This document shows, in pieces, positions 1 through 17,110 of a stretch of 64,000 nt of DNA. The notes under the pieces are model-generated. The model ran no database searches and was not told where the DNA came from. It was given only the letters and a program-made list of their open reading frames with translations. The position numbers were made by a program, and so were the translations under genes. How positions within the stretch are numbered: the stretch's first letter is position 1; each line of letters begins with the position of its first letter. The DNA comes from Lucifuga dentata (Eukaryota; Chordata; Actinopteri; Ophidiiformes; Bythitidae), in contig VXCM01002563.1 of the NCBI GenBank assembly GCA_014773175.1, positions 1 to 64,000 on the forward strand. Reading direction: 5' to 3'.

Positions 1-8
1 GTATATAT

Positions 9-58
<50 letters not shown>
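1..58. repeat. (TA)n microsatellite
   Basis: Near-pure TA dinucleotide repeat at the left edge of the window, running directly into a transposon terminal repeat. It probably expanded inside that element. Confidence 0.9.
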
Positions 59-96
59 AAGCTCAAACATGCAAAATGGATGGTATGGTCCTTTAA
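55..96. mobile_element. Right terminal repeat of TTAA inverted-repeat element (fragment)
   Basis: The segment matches the right end of the dispersed element described at 2076-2662: GCTCAAACATGCAAAATGG, then GGTATGGTCC, ending in TTTAA. The rest of the element is replaced by the TA repeat or lies outside the window. Confidence 0.8.
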
Positions 97-353
97 TTCA
101 AGCTTCTTTTCCAAAATTCAAGTTTTGTTTGTGAACAGGAACGGTAGGTGCGCCCTCTGGTGGCGTTTCCTCGCTCTCTTTCCTCTCCACACACATCAGC
201 TCATTTTGCACACCTGTGTCTTTTAAGGTGGAGACCCAGGTGTGTCGTTTCTGTTGTTTGGTTCCTGCCTTCCTCAAAGAGTGGAGGATTCTGGAAGTTG
301 TGACTAAGATGTCGATACTTGTGTATGAAAACTGGTTCAGCGGATAAACGGAC

Positions 354-4410
<4,057 letters not shown>

Positions 4411-5339
4411 CTTCAACCCAGACAGAAAGTGAATCCTCTGCTACACACCCAGACAGTCTGCGGTTCTGTTAAAACAAAGCTTTATGCTGGATCTGACAGG
4501 ACAAAACTCCATTTAAAAATCAGACACTACTGTAGTACTGGTTTTAAAAGCAAGTGATAAATCATCAAAGACAATAACTTAATTTAGTAGGGATTTCTTG
4601 TAAATTCGGCATAAGAATAATCCAAGAATGCTTTTATTTCACTTTAAAAAACAAACCCTTCACTTTTCATATTTGTAGCTTCCGCTATCTGCTCTAATTC
4701 AGGAAGATAACGGGAAAGTCATAAGCTGAATCAGAGTTTCGTGTTGTAGTGGATGAATGCTGAGTGAATAATAGTTTGTAAAGACTCATAAAATGTTTGT
4801 ATCTTTAATCATGCTCTATAAAATGCCATGTTAAACAACCAGTAATTGATTGATTTAGTTATAGTTACTTTTTGACTGACTAAAGCAAGCTAAACTAAAA
4901 ATAGGAACTACATGTAACGCTACCTAAAACATAGCGGCTAACTTCACTTATCTATTCAAGTTAGTAACACCAGCTTGTATAAATACAAGGAGAAGCTAAA
5001 TTAGCATTAGCAACAGTTATTATTTACGGACTTTGAGTTTAGCTACAAAAAAGTATAAATTAAGTTAGCTTTTTAGCTAAACTAGTCTAGCGTTAGCCAT
5101 TTAAATCCCAGCTGACTTCTACATACCATATACTTTTTCTTCTTTCTACACAGCGTTGATTCATTTATACTTTTTCCAGAATCTTCTTCATGTGTTGTTA
5201 GTATTACAGCCAAGCTTCACCGTTTAAAATTAAAATCGTAGCGATAAAAACAAAGACATTACACGAGTTGTCCGAAGTTGGGAAACCGCAAAGTTGTCGC
5301 TGCCTTGGAGAGACGTCGGACAATACAAGTTACCATACA

Positions 5340-5465
5340 TATTGTCCACAGCAGTGCACCAATCATAAGTTAGATGACGACTTCGTTGCCTCTTACTATT
5401 GGTCAAATATCTGTCAATCAAACGGTGAAGGGCGGGATTAAGATCGTTGTCCAATCAGAGTGGTG
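5340..5465 (-). promoter_or_regulatory. Candidate nde1 promoter with CCAAT-box cluster
   Basis: Three CCAAT/ATTGG motifs occur within about 110 bp (ACCAATCATA near 5348, ATTGGTCAA near 5398, TCCAATCAGA near 5450) in a comparatively GC-rich patch about 0.9 kb upstream of the nde1 start codon. Clustered CCAAT boxes (NF-Y sites) are typical of cell-cycle gene promoters. No transcription start can be fixed from sequence. The rest of 4411-7277 shows no exon; it holds AT-rich sequence, an N-interrupted poly(T) at 5882-5916 and a GT repeat at 6646-6672. Confidence 0.4.
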
Positions 5466-6644
5466 ATTTACGGTCAGCATAATCTTTACCGTCTAGACGT
5501 TTTGATGGATTACCTACCACAGGCTGATGCTGCCTTCAGGTGCAATCGGAAAAATACACACAATAATTTAAAGGCCCAATCTGATATATATATTTTTTTA
5601 CCCTAAAAACTACTGGAGAATTTAACATATAAGTGAAAAATAAGCAGTTCTCTTCTATCTCATTATAATTGAAAATATGGGGCTGCTAATTGGGTTGTAA
5701 TTGTAAAGAAATCTTGGAAACAAAGTAAAGAAAAAACCTGAACTGATCTAACTTTTAAAGAAAGAGACATGGTGGCAAAATTAACACTTGTATTATTATT
5801 ATTATTATGACGAACAGGGATATATATATGAACCAAAGCAGCATTAGAAAAGCAGCCAGAAACACTTTTTTATTTTAATAGTTTTTTTTTTTTTTTTTNT
5901 TTTTTTTTTTTTTTTTGCATGGAACTAAAACTGTGTAAAAATAAAACTTTTAATGAAAATTTCATGTGAAATGAACAGACAGAATGTCAAAGTGGAAAAA
6001 ACATACTTCTTACAAATATATTGTGAATGATAATATTATTGAGCTGGTTTGGTTTATGAAATTAAGGCATCTTATTTATTCCTTTTTTTTCTGTGTCACC
6101 TTTAGCAGCATTCATTATTCCAAATCATTAAACCTTAACAAGTGCATTACATATTAAAATTTCCATTCCATCGTCAGATCCCACCTCCTGCTCTGCAATT
6201 GGACCTGGACCTCACATCACATATGGATCTTATATATGAGGTGCCATAGGGAAATTAAGAAGGGCATGTCTGTTGGAGCACAGCACCTAACAGTAATCCT
6301 GATTATGATTGGATAATTTCATTTCCTGTTGGTGGGGCCAGAGGTCAAACTCGATCAAGATGTCCTTTTCAGAGGGATTAAACAGGTCGATCGGATCCTG
6401 GGTAATCCACACGCACCATCGCAGGGGCATAAAGATGTCATGCACACACACACACATATCCAGACTTTTTAGCATTGCTTTATATCTGGGCTGCATAACT
6501 CATGGTTTCAGTAACTCAGGTCTTGTCTGTACTGACAAAGAGGATGTCTCTAATCTTAAGACATCAGACAGAGGGAATTCATTTCTGCTCATCCTGCTAC
6601 TAAGCATAGTTTTTAAATATAAGTTATTCATGCACATCTGACCA

Positions 6645-6676
<32 letters not shown>

Positions 6677-7636
6677 TCCCTGCATATATGCGTATGCATT
6701 AGAACACACACTAATATATGAATTTACCAATACATAAGATTGATACTGGCAGTTTAGTTAAAACAGTTAACAAGAGTTCACCATCTCTGATATTATCGAC
6801 ATGTTTAGTTCCATCATTATCATATAATTCTTGTCTATACAAGATCATTAATATCAATTGTTTCATGTATTAAATATAAATATACACAAACATATATTTT
6901 CTTAATAGTATCATTATCCTGAGTTTGTTGGTAATTGTTGGTAATGATTTCCCATTTCATCATGAATACAGTTCTGGGGTAATAGTTGGTTTTTTTTGGT
7001 ATAAATTGCCAGAGACATTCAGTTATCAGCAGCTTCAACCCAAAATAAAAATACACAACACATTCAGCCTTAAACAACCATTTCACCAAACTACAGTACA
7101 TCACAGTATGTGACAGTGACCGAACATGATGAGACTGTTTTTCGCTCAACTAACTGTCCAGCCTCACTTTTAGTGTTTGGACACTTAAGGAAAAGTTGAA
7201 AAAAAAATTAAATTTAAAAAACATCTGTTCTGTTCCCAAAGCCCAGAAGGCCAGTAAGAAGCAATGTCATTCTCCCTTCAGTTTTCCCTCTGAGTCCTGA
7301 GCTTTTTGCGGGCCAGCCGAGCCTCACGCATCTCTTCCAGGGTTTTGCGGGGGTCCATGACAAAGGCCAGGGCCACGGTGGCGGTGCCGTCGCCATCCTG
7401 CCGTGAGAAGCAGAGGAAAGTGGCCCAGAGAAAAGCGCAGCAGCCCATGAAGGCTGTTCACAGGTACAATGGCATCAGGACAAAGTTCAAAAACTGTGGC
7501 GAGGCAGGAGGTGAGAGGGCAAAGAAAAGGACAGGACAAGGTTCAGGAAGAGGTTTTATTCATATGGAGGTTTAAGTGGGATCAGGATGAACGATAAACA
7601 AGTGTTCATCATTACTGTAAACATTACAAAAGTAAT

Positions 7637-7739
7637 GTTCCCAGGGTGGATTATGATCCCATTCAAAAGCAAACCGTCTTTACTGCAAACATCACTTAAG
7701 TAAACAGTAATGTTTACTTAAGTAATCCACCCTGGGAAC
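7637..7739. repeat. Fold-back repeat with inner hairpin
   Basis: A 17-bp arm (GTTCCCAGGGTGGATTA, 7637-7653) is repeated in inverse at 7723-7739. Just inside the right arm is a perfect 13-bp hairpin, ACTTAAGTAAACA at 7694-7706 and its complement at 7711-7723, with a GTAA loop. It may be a small non-autonomous transposon remnant. Confidence 0.6.
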
Positions 7740-8262
7740 TCTCAAACCAATCCACCACCACTTCAAGAAAAGGGGTAAATAAAATTTTAGTTCTAAGATT
7801 AATGGCAGAATTTTGAAGAAAAAGTTTGAACTCTGAGTTTAAAATCACAATTTTAACCTTAATCTTTGGCACTGAATATTAAACATTAGCACAAAATATT
7901 TATTAGCACATCAAATCAAATCTACAGCACAGTTTCTCAGCCTTGAGTTCATGACCCCATGTGAAATCACTTCATATGCAGAAAGGGTCATGGGAGATTT
8001 CTCTACAGATTATATATACATTTTGTGATGATGTTACATAATAATACTCTTTATGCTTTTGGAAACAATAACATGCTCATATTCACATGACAATACTGCA
8101 GCTCTCTATATGTTGGAGTCGTGAATTTTGGAACCTGAACACTAAGTCACGGGCCAAGAAAGGCTGTGGATTCCTGAGTCGAACCCATTCAACAACACAG
8201 TGCTGACCAACATGATGTAATGACTCTATGTCATTTTGATGAATGCTGTGTGTCACTAGTGA

Positions 8263-8902
8263 TTAAAGGACCATACCACCCATTTTGCATGTTTGAGCCT
8301 AATATAGTCTATTTTCATATACTTAAGGTTACTGACAACCATTTCCCAAAGGATAAAACCATATTTCAGCTTTCCTGCTATTCTGCAAAATCTCTTAATC
8401 TTTCATAATCAAATATTCAAGCGATACACCCACCTTAAAAACTGATGTTTCTGCTGCTAATAGTTATGCAGCATTATGAAGTCACAGCCATTTAAATTTT
8501 TCCATAAACGCAGGTCTTCTTTTGGGACTATATTCCCCAGTGGAGGCATACATTCACTCCACGCTTTTTATTGCGCTTAAACGCTAAAATTACGTAACTT
8601 CTAAAAAGTGTTATTCGCGATGATGGATTACCTATCCCAAGAACGTTTCAAGTGTCAACAAGTTGATTTTAATAGCAGAATGAACTGAAACCAGTGGAGG
8701 TCTGGAAGGTAGGAAAAACATTTTTAATTCTACTGTTCCAGTAGTATGCTTTGGGAAATGATTGTCAGTAATATTACATGTATGAAAATTTAATATATTA
8801 GGCTCAAACATGCAAAATGGATGGTATGGTCCTTTAATGNACATGTATGAAAATTTAATATATTAGGCTCAAACATGCAAAATGGATGGTATGGTCCTTT
8901 AA
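8263..8902 (+). mobile_element. TTAA inverted-repeat element, full copy with false end duplication
   Basis: Full copy of the 2076-2662 family, in the mpv17l intron between exons 3 and 4. The true right end is probably TTAA at 8834-8837. About 64 bp of the right terminal repeat is then repeated after the N at 8840, ending at 8902. Confidence 0.85.
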
Positions 8903-9296
8903 TGTGTTTGTTTAATTTTTACTAATAGTCTTGACTTTTCCTGTTTTCCTATGTATATTTATAGACGAGTTTTTAAATAAATATGTTATGGTTTTCCTCT
9001 GTCATTAATTCACAAAAGTCTAAATTAGATTCACATTTAACGGCATGAAAGGCCAGTACATGAGTCCTGTCTGAAAGTGAAAAAGTGACATGATCAGTGT
9101 TTCAGATACATCACGGACATATATAGACACAAATTTGACCTGCGAGGGGTCATATGCAAATCTCTGATTTATAGCCATGAAATGGTTTCAATTGGAGATT
9201 TAGATTGAGATTATAAATGCAGTGAGGCACTCTGGATGTAAAAAATGCCATAAATCATCAGTCTTTAGCTGGAAAATGCACTATGCAGTCCTCTTG

Positions 9297-9297
<1 letters not shown>

Positions 9298-9327
<30 letters not shown>
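9298..9327. repeat. (ATC)n microsatellite
   Basis: Trinucleotide run of about ten units in the mpv17l intron between exons 2 and 3. Confidence 0.85.
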
Positions 9328-9329
<2 letters not shown>

Positions 9330-10061
9330 GAGCAGCTGGAGTGAATAATTACATCCACATCACTCCACTTGTGCATGCATTTCTCTTGACCATGTGGTTT
9401 ACAATTGGCATGATGCCAAGATTTAATTTTCTAAACGCTTTGAGACACACTGATGTTTTACTGTCTGGCAGTAATCACGGGTGGCGTGCCCACTGTGCAA
9501 AAACAGCAATGGCACAAACTAGGTTAATCTGGTTGAGCAGCAGTTATGTGCTGTTGCTGTTGAGGCTTTTTACCTTCCAGGTGTTGAAGAACTTTTCCCT
9601 CTAGTCTTCAAAGATGTCCTCCTTACCCTCCAAGAAGCTCACCCCTGTGGGACAGAGGGCAGATTTCAGCAGGCATCATTACGCACAAGACTCTTCACTC
9701 TGACAAACATGATGTTTGACTAAGTGGGAACCATATAGGCCATATCCAACCTAACTGAGCCCTGAGTTGGAGTCTTTGCCATTGTAATAAGAACAAAAAT
9801 CAAGCTGTTTATTTATTTTTTTAACAGATTATTTATGGAGCCCCTTGGGGTCATGTGTGAAAAAATAAAGTGGGTAAAAAAAAAGGATAAAAAAAAAAAC
9901 AACACCCCTAAGGAGACATGGAAGAAAAAAAAAAGAGCTGGAGGTTAAAATATATATACATATACATATATATCTATATCTATATAGATAGATATAGATA
10001 TATCAGTTGGATGTTAAAAAAAACTTATTTTATTCCTTTCTTTTCTTCCTTGTTTTTCTGC

Positions 10062-10062
<1 letters not shown>

Positions 10063-10107
<45 letters not shown>
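10063..10107. repeat. Poly(T) tract interrupted by N
   Basis: Homopolymer of more than 40 T ending at an N at 10108. A similar tract lies around the N at 10485. Both sit in the first intron of mpv17l, and their true length is not resolved by the assembly. Confidence 0.8.
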
Positions 10108-11445
10108 NTAAATGCTAATGCTAGCTAGCAGCTAACGTGTCTGTGACTGTACCCACTACAAGTTCCGATGAAAAAACAAGTCAGTGAATAAAGTCACTAA
10201 CTCACTACTACTTTTGACAATGTTCTAGTGTTTGGCAGTTCCAACACTGTATTTTTGTGCATTTATAATGGTTAATTCTTTTATGAGAGTTGACTTAACT
10301 CAAACAGTAGCAAAACAGCTCCAGTGCATGTGCTGTGGCTTTGACCTATTTTTAGTACATTGCAGAAGAGAGGAAAAAAAAAAACAAAGCGAAAAAAAAA
10401 CCTGAGGAAAAAATGAGGAAAAAAAACAGAGAAAAAAATATTTTTTTTTTAAACCTCCAACTGATTTTTTTTTTTTTTTTTTTTNTTTTTTTTTTTTTTT
10501 TTTTTACCTCCAACTCATTTTTTTTTCTTCCATGAAACTATATATTAAATTGATATCAGTGGATCAATGTTCCCTTTGCACTTTGCTGAGTCACTTGAAA
10601 GTTTGAGTTTTTTGGTAGCAAATAGAATCCAGCCGTCTCATCTTAACTCCAGCCCAGAGAATCTGAAGTCTATATGGGATAAGAAGGAAATTGTTCCTCC
10701 ATTAGGTGGAGGTTGGTGTGGAAACCTGGCTCTGTTACCTGTGTAGAAGACACTGGTGGACAAAGGTGACGCAAAGCTTTGGTCCAGCAGCAATTTGCAG
10801 AAAACCATCCCAGCAGATTTTCCAGGGAAGCTCCTCTCCAGAGCTCCTAACCAGAAATAATTAAAGTTCCCTTGGAAACTGATCGCCACCATGGCCACGT
10901 TGCGTGTGTGTTTCCAGTTTATGCGCTCCTTCTGCGCTATGAGCTGGTGGACGAGGTCACCACCAGCGAATAAGCACCCATACAAAGTGACATTGACCAG
11001 CCAGGGGAACCTTCTGGCGGCTTCTTTCAGGATAGCTCTCCTCATTTTGGCACCATGTGTGGCAGGGAGGGTGGGGGTCCTGGATGAGATGCTGGATCCG
11101 CCAAAACTGGCTTCAGTTCAGCAATCAAGACGTAACCATGCTGTTAAACTAATTTGACCGGGACCCAGGCTGGAGCCAACGGGACTCAATCCATCCATGC
11201 GTGTAACCAGAAAAGGATTAGACACTTCCGCCAGCTGGAGGAATATCACACACTGTCAGATCTCAAGGCCAAACACTATATTCGTGAGAAATTCCACGGA
11301 TATACCGCTTCAAACATCCCTTGGATTTATTCTCGCTCTGGATAAAAACGGCCATCCTCTGTCATTTGAAGAGAACTTCTTAAAAGAATTGCGTCCTGGA
11401 ATTACCCGTGCGTAAAAGCGCATACAGACACAAAAGGCACATTGC

Positions 11446-11706
11446 TCAATTAAAAAAAATAAAACATATATATATAAGATGTAAAGCTAAATAATTCTGT
11501 CTGCTTTGATTCAATGGCGAGTGGATCAAGTGCCTTTCCATCCAGTCCTGCTCGTCAAGCGCTAATCTGAGGATTGTGTCTATGTGCTCATCACCGTTCA
11601 ACTGCTTCACTGACACTAACAGCATCATTTCCCTCTGAAAAGCCTGGTTAGGACGCGCTGTGAGCCAATCCATCCTCTGACAGATTAACCGTGCGCATAC
11701 CCGCAA
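11446..11706 (-). CDS. Unassigned open frame upstream of mpv17l
   Basis: An 86-codon frame whose middle part (ending LRLALDEQDWMERHL) has a protein-like composition, with acidic and hydrophobic residues alternating. I do not recognise it. A possible acceptor (CTAACCAG) lies at the start of the better-looking part. It could be a stray exon, a transposon fragment or chance. The region between mpv17l and 12.8 kb otherwise shows no recognisable gene. Confidence 0.2.
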   Translation of the reverse strand: MRVCARLICQRMDWLTARPNQAFQREMMLLVSVKQLNGDEHIDTILRLALDEQDWMERHLIHSPLNQSRQNYLALHLIYICFIFFN

Positions 11707-12859
11707 CGAGCTCTATACGTGCGCACAGGAACTGTCACTGAAGGGGCTTTATATTTTTCTTCTCACTTGGGTATTTAAGAAACTTCATATTGTAGTTCAA
11801 TAGGACCATCTTTGTGTTTGGTATTATATTAAAACATAGATTATTGCCTTGATCAAGCAAACTCTCCATGAAAGCTGCAAGCATATCAGAAAGCATCCAA
11901 GAGCGATATCCAATGCATCTCTAATCACATGTTACATGAACCGAATTCTGGACACATCATTCGAGAGTAAAAACCCCAAAACAGTCATTTTTCCTCTTTG
12001 ATCCCGGGCAATTTGATGATGTTATTTGGAAGAGATTTGGAAGTTTGATGAAATGTGTGAATTTCCAGCCTGCTTCACTCTTTAGCTTGACTCCACTCAT
12101 AGAACAATGGCATAGACTGAGTTATCATTTCTTATTATGGGCTGCATTGTATTGAAAGTCATGTTTTGTCTATCTCAACAACAAAAACTAAACATATTGC
12201 TCTTGCCTTTATGTTAAACTGGCCCCTCTGATTTAGTTGGATTACATTAAATGAGTTCAAGCTGGGCAACAAATGGAAAATTTTCAGTTCTGCGTTATAA
12301 ACACTAGATGGAGAAATATCTCCAAATCACGCAGCCTGTCTTTTGCTGATTTGGTGGTGCAAATACGCATGCGCTATTTGGACTGAAGTCTGATGGGTCT
12401 GCTCTTTCAGATGAAAATAAAATTAATTTTTTGTGCCCTATGTACCATTAACTAATGCTGATAACTTGTGTAATACGTTCAATCCCGAGAAAGACAATGA
12501 GCAAAAATGCAGTATATGAATAAAAATTATGCCAAAAATTAAATGGAATTCCCAGAAACATAAGTACATAAATCTTTAAGATTAAATAGGCCTATTTAAT
12601 TTGATAAGCAAAAAGAGAGGAAAATATGTACACAATATATGTATTATTTGATATATTTTTATGTGAATAATACTTGGCAACAATTATATAAATGTTATAT
12701 CTCAGTTTATGTAGTTCTTAGTCTTACATTTAAATTACTGTGTATATATTTATGTAAATTGGGGAATTAAGTAGTTCATTTTGGTGCATTTGGACGCTTT
12801 TCATCAGCTCCACTATAATCTAAGTGGGCGGTTCTTTAGGGCGGGGAGAAAGGCACATG

Positions 12860-13046
12860 CCGTAATCCAATTGGTTTATTTTCTTGTCGCTCTAAATAAT
12901 CTTGACTGTGATTGGCTGTTGTTCTTAAAACCTCGGAAATGTCATTTTTGCACTTGAGCAAAACTTCAACATTACCGAGGCGGCGGCGGAGGTGAGTGGG
13001 TTCACAACTTTCAAGACAAAATGACCAGCAAAACGCACTAAAAAGG
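12860..13046 (+). promoter_or_regulatory. Candidate promoter and non-coding first exon, probably of crlf3
   Basis: CCAAT motifs (TCCAATTGG near 12867 and GATTGGCTG near 12911) precede a GGCGGCGGCGG patch at about 12980. A likely donor follows at 13046/13047 (AAAAAG/GTAAGT), with an earlier one after GCGGAG (GTGAGT). The exon contains a six-codon upstream ORF from 13021 (ATG ACC AGC AAA ACG CAC TAA). The next plus-strand coding exon is crlf3 at 19324, which has its own splice acceptor, so a 6-kb first intron is plausible. The interval 13.1-19.3 kb shows no other exon, only AT-rich sequence and one transposon copy. Confidence 0.4.
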
Positions 13047-16000
13047 TAAGTGTGAAAACTTTTATTTTATTATATAATAGCTCCGAAAGCTCTGAGGGGA
13101 GCCGCCTTCTTTAAACAGAAAACTTTGCTATTGTTTGTTCGTAGCTAATGAAAGTGGTGTGATGGCTCTTTCATTGTCTTTAGCCACAACACATTCCTGC
13201 TGTATTGGATAGACAGGAGACCAAACTTCATTAAAAAATATGGCCACTTAACGTCGTTTTGCTTACCGGCTCTTACCTTATCCAGATACACCTCAAAACA
13301 CGACATTCCTGAGAAGCCACTATCCACTCCACAAGAAACACTCTCTTAGTATCAAGTACAACTGATATTAGCAATATCAATACACATATTTGCTGCAGGT
13401 TCGCCTGTTATTGTCATAATCTTCCTGGACCAAAAAACAGGGTCAACCAACTCTAAAAGTCGATATTTTGGAGATAAAGATGTTGCCTAGTGAAACATGT
13501 CTACGCCGAATTTACCAGAGAGCATTATATATGTGAAATAACTCTGAATTCATGTTATTTTCGACACGTTACTTGGCTGACATTAGTGCAAACTTAAATG
13601 TGCAGCATTTGTAAACGGGATTTGGTCGAATTTCTCCATACAGCAGAAAAGGCGTCTGGTTTTCAGAGCTAGAATCCAAGAATAATGAGGCATGAGGTTG
13701 TAGTATGCATGTTGTAAATATGTAATTTTACATTTTTTAACTTCTAAAACAGATAAGATCAGACAGTTTGTAGGTGGGCGGAGGACTAACTGTGTGAAAA
13801 TAAGTACAAAATACGGAAGTTATTTGTAAGTGTGGACATGCCTGCTGCTTCTTGTTGTCTTGTCACTTTGCAATAATAATAATAATAATAACTGTAATGT
13901 GGGTTTGTGCTGGAGTTCCTGTCATAACTTTGTAGTTAGGTCAGGATGGAAAAGTTGCTTGCAGCTTCTTTAACAATCCTGCAAATCAAAGATGAAAATG
14001 TATAATATTTCCTTGAAAAATCATTAAGCATGAAGAGAACATAATAAATAAGATCAAAATAGAATTATTCTACAATATTGTATATGATATATGAAGTATA
14101 TGATTTTATCCTTCTTTGGATCTGGACCTATCTTCTGTCACTGAATAAATATGTTGGATTTTTTTTTTTTTTTTTTTTTNCCAAAATTTAAAGTTTTTTT
14201 TTTTTTCCTTGGACCATGCCTCAAATCAGCTTATAACTTTTTGATTAATCCAGCGAACAAACAAAAAAACAAGCCAACAGATGCAAGTGAGGCGGTGGTA
14301 ATTACAGAACAAATCCAGTTAATCACTCACTGTTTGTTACTTCTAGTGCAGGAAATTTGACCTAAATGTGATGTGCTAAATATGCATCAATATCAAATAC
14401 ATGCTAGCCCTCACCTATAATACAAACTTCCTTAGAAACATTTCTAAGGTGGTAGAAGCTGGAGATGATTAGTTGTGTTGAAGAATCGTATCAGACAGTC
14501 TGACAGGCTCACAGCAGGACATGCAGGCTGACCTAAATACTCCCAAAACACACTTTGGCTTATTCTCTGTGACTATTTACTTCTTGTGCATCTACAGCAT
14601 ACATGAAACAAGAACAGACAGACGTTTTGTGTCATTGTTTGTTGCCACACCTACAACATATAAAGAGAAAATGCTTTTTGTTTGTTAGAGAAATAGCTTG
14701 ATGTGTACAAGACTGAACTCTAGTCTTTTAGTTTGAGTCTTTAGGAGAGAAAGGAGGGATTATAAACTAGATTAGAGAGAGAGAGAGACAACCAACACCC
14801 TTTTTAGAGGCTTAAAATCAAAAGAATGCTGTTACTGCTTGGATAGTTAATGGTTGAACTGTTCTGGGTCTTTTGGCAAGAGACAGAAAGGGGAGAACCT
14901 CTTGCATGTGAATACACGCCTGTGTAATTCTGTACCTCTACATTTGCAGCCATGTATGCGTTCATGTGTGTACCAATGTGTGTATTGTCTGATGGAGTTT
15001 TTGATGAAAGCATGGAGGGAAACCTGTAGCTCAGTCACAGCGGTAAATCAGTGTGTTGGTTGTGTGCCTTGTGGGATCTGATCCACATACTGAACGAGAA
15101 TATGTTGAGCTTTTGAAGTTGCTCAACACTCAGATTTCCAGCAGGTTTTGTTTTTTTCTGTCTCGTGATTAAAACGAGTCCAGCCAGTTCAGAGTTCGTC
15201 TGACGGAGCTGTATGTTTTATGACTTTGATTTAACCTAACGTGACTGGAACTGCTGAATCCATTAGCATCAGCTAAAGCTAAGTACTTCAGCAGTTGTGG
15301 TTCTGGTTTTGCAGATGCTGCAGGCTACTTTGCAGCACGTTCATTTGAGAAAATGCTTGTTTCTTAAGGTGCATAGAAGATCCATATCGAAGTTATGTCT
15401 GTTTGTCCGGTGCAGCTTTTGGTCTGGGTTATGTTAAGCCTAACGTAGCTGAAAGCAGAGCTCCAAAACATCAAATTTGCATGCTGTAAATGAGGCGGTT
15501 TTCAGGCATGTTGGACAAACATGGGCATTTGTGTCCAAACCAAGAAAAAGATTCAGAAGAATCCAAAGATACATTTAGTCTTAAACATCAACGTTTGACT
15601 GAATCTGTGTGATTTCTAATGTTTTTCCTTGTTAGTCCAAGAATAACAACATTTATCCATCAACACTTTGGTTCTGAGTAAGGTGACTTCAGGATGGATG
15701 TTCCTGGTTCCCAGAGGGTGAATCCTGAAGTTTACCTCTATCATCACCATCATCGTGCCAAAATTTCCACATAAAAAAATTTAAAAAATGAAAAGATCAG
15801 ATCGCTGGGAAAATTTCCCAGCACATCATGGTGCCCAGAGGATGAACTCTTTCTATTTTAGAAAGTCTGAGCTTTCCCTCAACGCGACATTCAGGACAAA
15901 ACTTCAACTTTATAAACTATAACAGATTCTGTAAAGCTTGACAGAATTGCCATGAAATTTCCTGACCACTTTCATGCTCCTGATTAGACAGTCCCGTCTG

Positions 16001-17110
16001 ATTTTAACAGTCCCATCTGGTTTTAAGTCCCACGGCCTTCATTTTAGCACCATTTTTTGTCCCATGACTGCCTAAGAAGAGCGACACAATTCATATGGTG
16101 ACATGTTTTTGTATTGTGGGTTGTACTGAACATTGTGTCCTCTAGGGGCCGCTAGTGAGGCTTTAGACTTGCTGGCATGGCTGTCGTGCCATGTTATCAA
16201 ATGTTAAAATGTTATCAAATTATCAATTATTAATTTTAAATTGGCAGGTTAGTAGATGCATGCAACAGTTCCACATTAATTAATTGATTGATACACAAGC
16301 GCAATAAACAATTGTTATTTCGGAATTGATTTTAGTTGTGTACGCATTTTATAATCAACTTTTTTCAATCAACTTTAACAATTTAAACAACACAGAAATA
16401 GACAATATATAAATTCAGGTGTTACCATAAATAACTGTACAGTCGCATTGAAAAGTCTCGAAAGCTACTCAAAAAGAGAATACATAAATGATATGATAAA
16501 TATATATACATAAAGTATTGAATTGAAGTTAAGGTTTGCATGAATCATTTCTTCACTAAGGCAACCTGCTCTAGACATCCAGTCATCTCTTTTTTGGGAA
16601 GCTGATGTGATGTCATTATGAGTCGCTAAACATTTAAAGTCTTAGTCATTAAAACGCATCCTTGGGAAGTCATGTTGGCGACTGTGATGATGTCATCGCT
16701 GACCACAGCAGAGCTTAATGCTCTAAAACTGTAGCTGAGCTTTTATTTGTTCTGCGCTATCAGTGAATTACGTTAACCTTTAATGCTCAGCCAAAGTCAT
16801 CAAGCAGCAGCAGCGGTATTATTTCTGTTATCTGACGCCGACGTCACAGGAAGTCGAAGTTCAGCTCAGTTTATTAGATTCACTGTGCAGTTTGTGCTGA
16901 CAGAGCACATTCTGGGGACAAGCATCCAAATAAACTCTCTGAGCAGAACATTTCTTATTTACATAGCCGCCGATCGTGATTTCTAAAAAAACAGTAGCTG
17001 TCAAAGTGCACTTTGTTGCAATAACATTGAATGAATGGAGTCCTCTTTTTCTATTCTGTTCTATTCTTTTGTGCTCTGAGTTTTTTTGTTTTTTTTGTTG
17101 AAGGTCATAT

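Larger units (their letters stand above)
7278..11045 (-). pseudogene. mpv17l: MPV17L (Mpv17-like), degraded: two nonsense codons and a lost splice donor
   Basis: Mpv17/PMP22-family four-helix inner-membrane protein of mitochondria or peroxisomes, linked to reactive-oxygen handling (family knowledge). Exons on the minus strand: 10739-11045 (starts MRRAILKEAARRFPW; contains SFQGNFNYFWLGALE), 9574-9644 (GVSFLEGKEDIFED, stop, REKFFNTWK), 9041-9070 (TGLMYWPFMP) and 7278-7493 (FLNFVLMPLYL, stop, TAFMGCCAFLWATFLCFS). Phases join correctly, giving 208 codons against about 196 in human. Three lesions break it. TAG at 9601-9603 stands where Trp is expected after IFED. TGA at 7458-7460 stands where Arg is expected before TAF. 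The donor after exon 3 reads CCG/TTAAAT where CAG/GTAAAT would be expected. Exon order and reading frame are otherwise kept, so decay looks recent. Sequencing error cannot easily explain three independent changes. Confidence 0.8.

Noticed and set aside
11154..11415. Plus-strand open frames between mpv17l and crlf3
   Set aside because: No recognisable domain, two overlapping frames are open at once, and no splice or promoter context fits.
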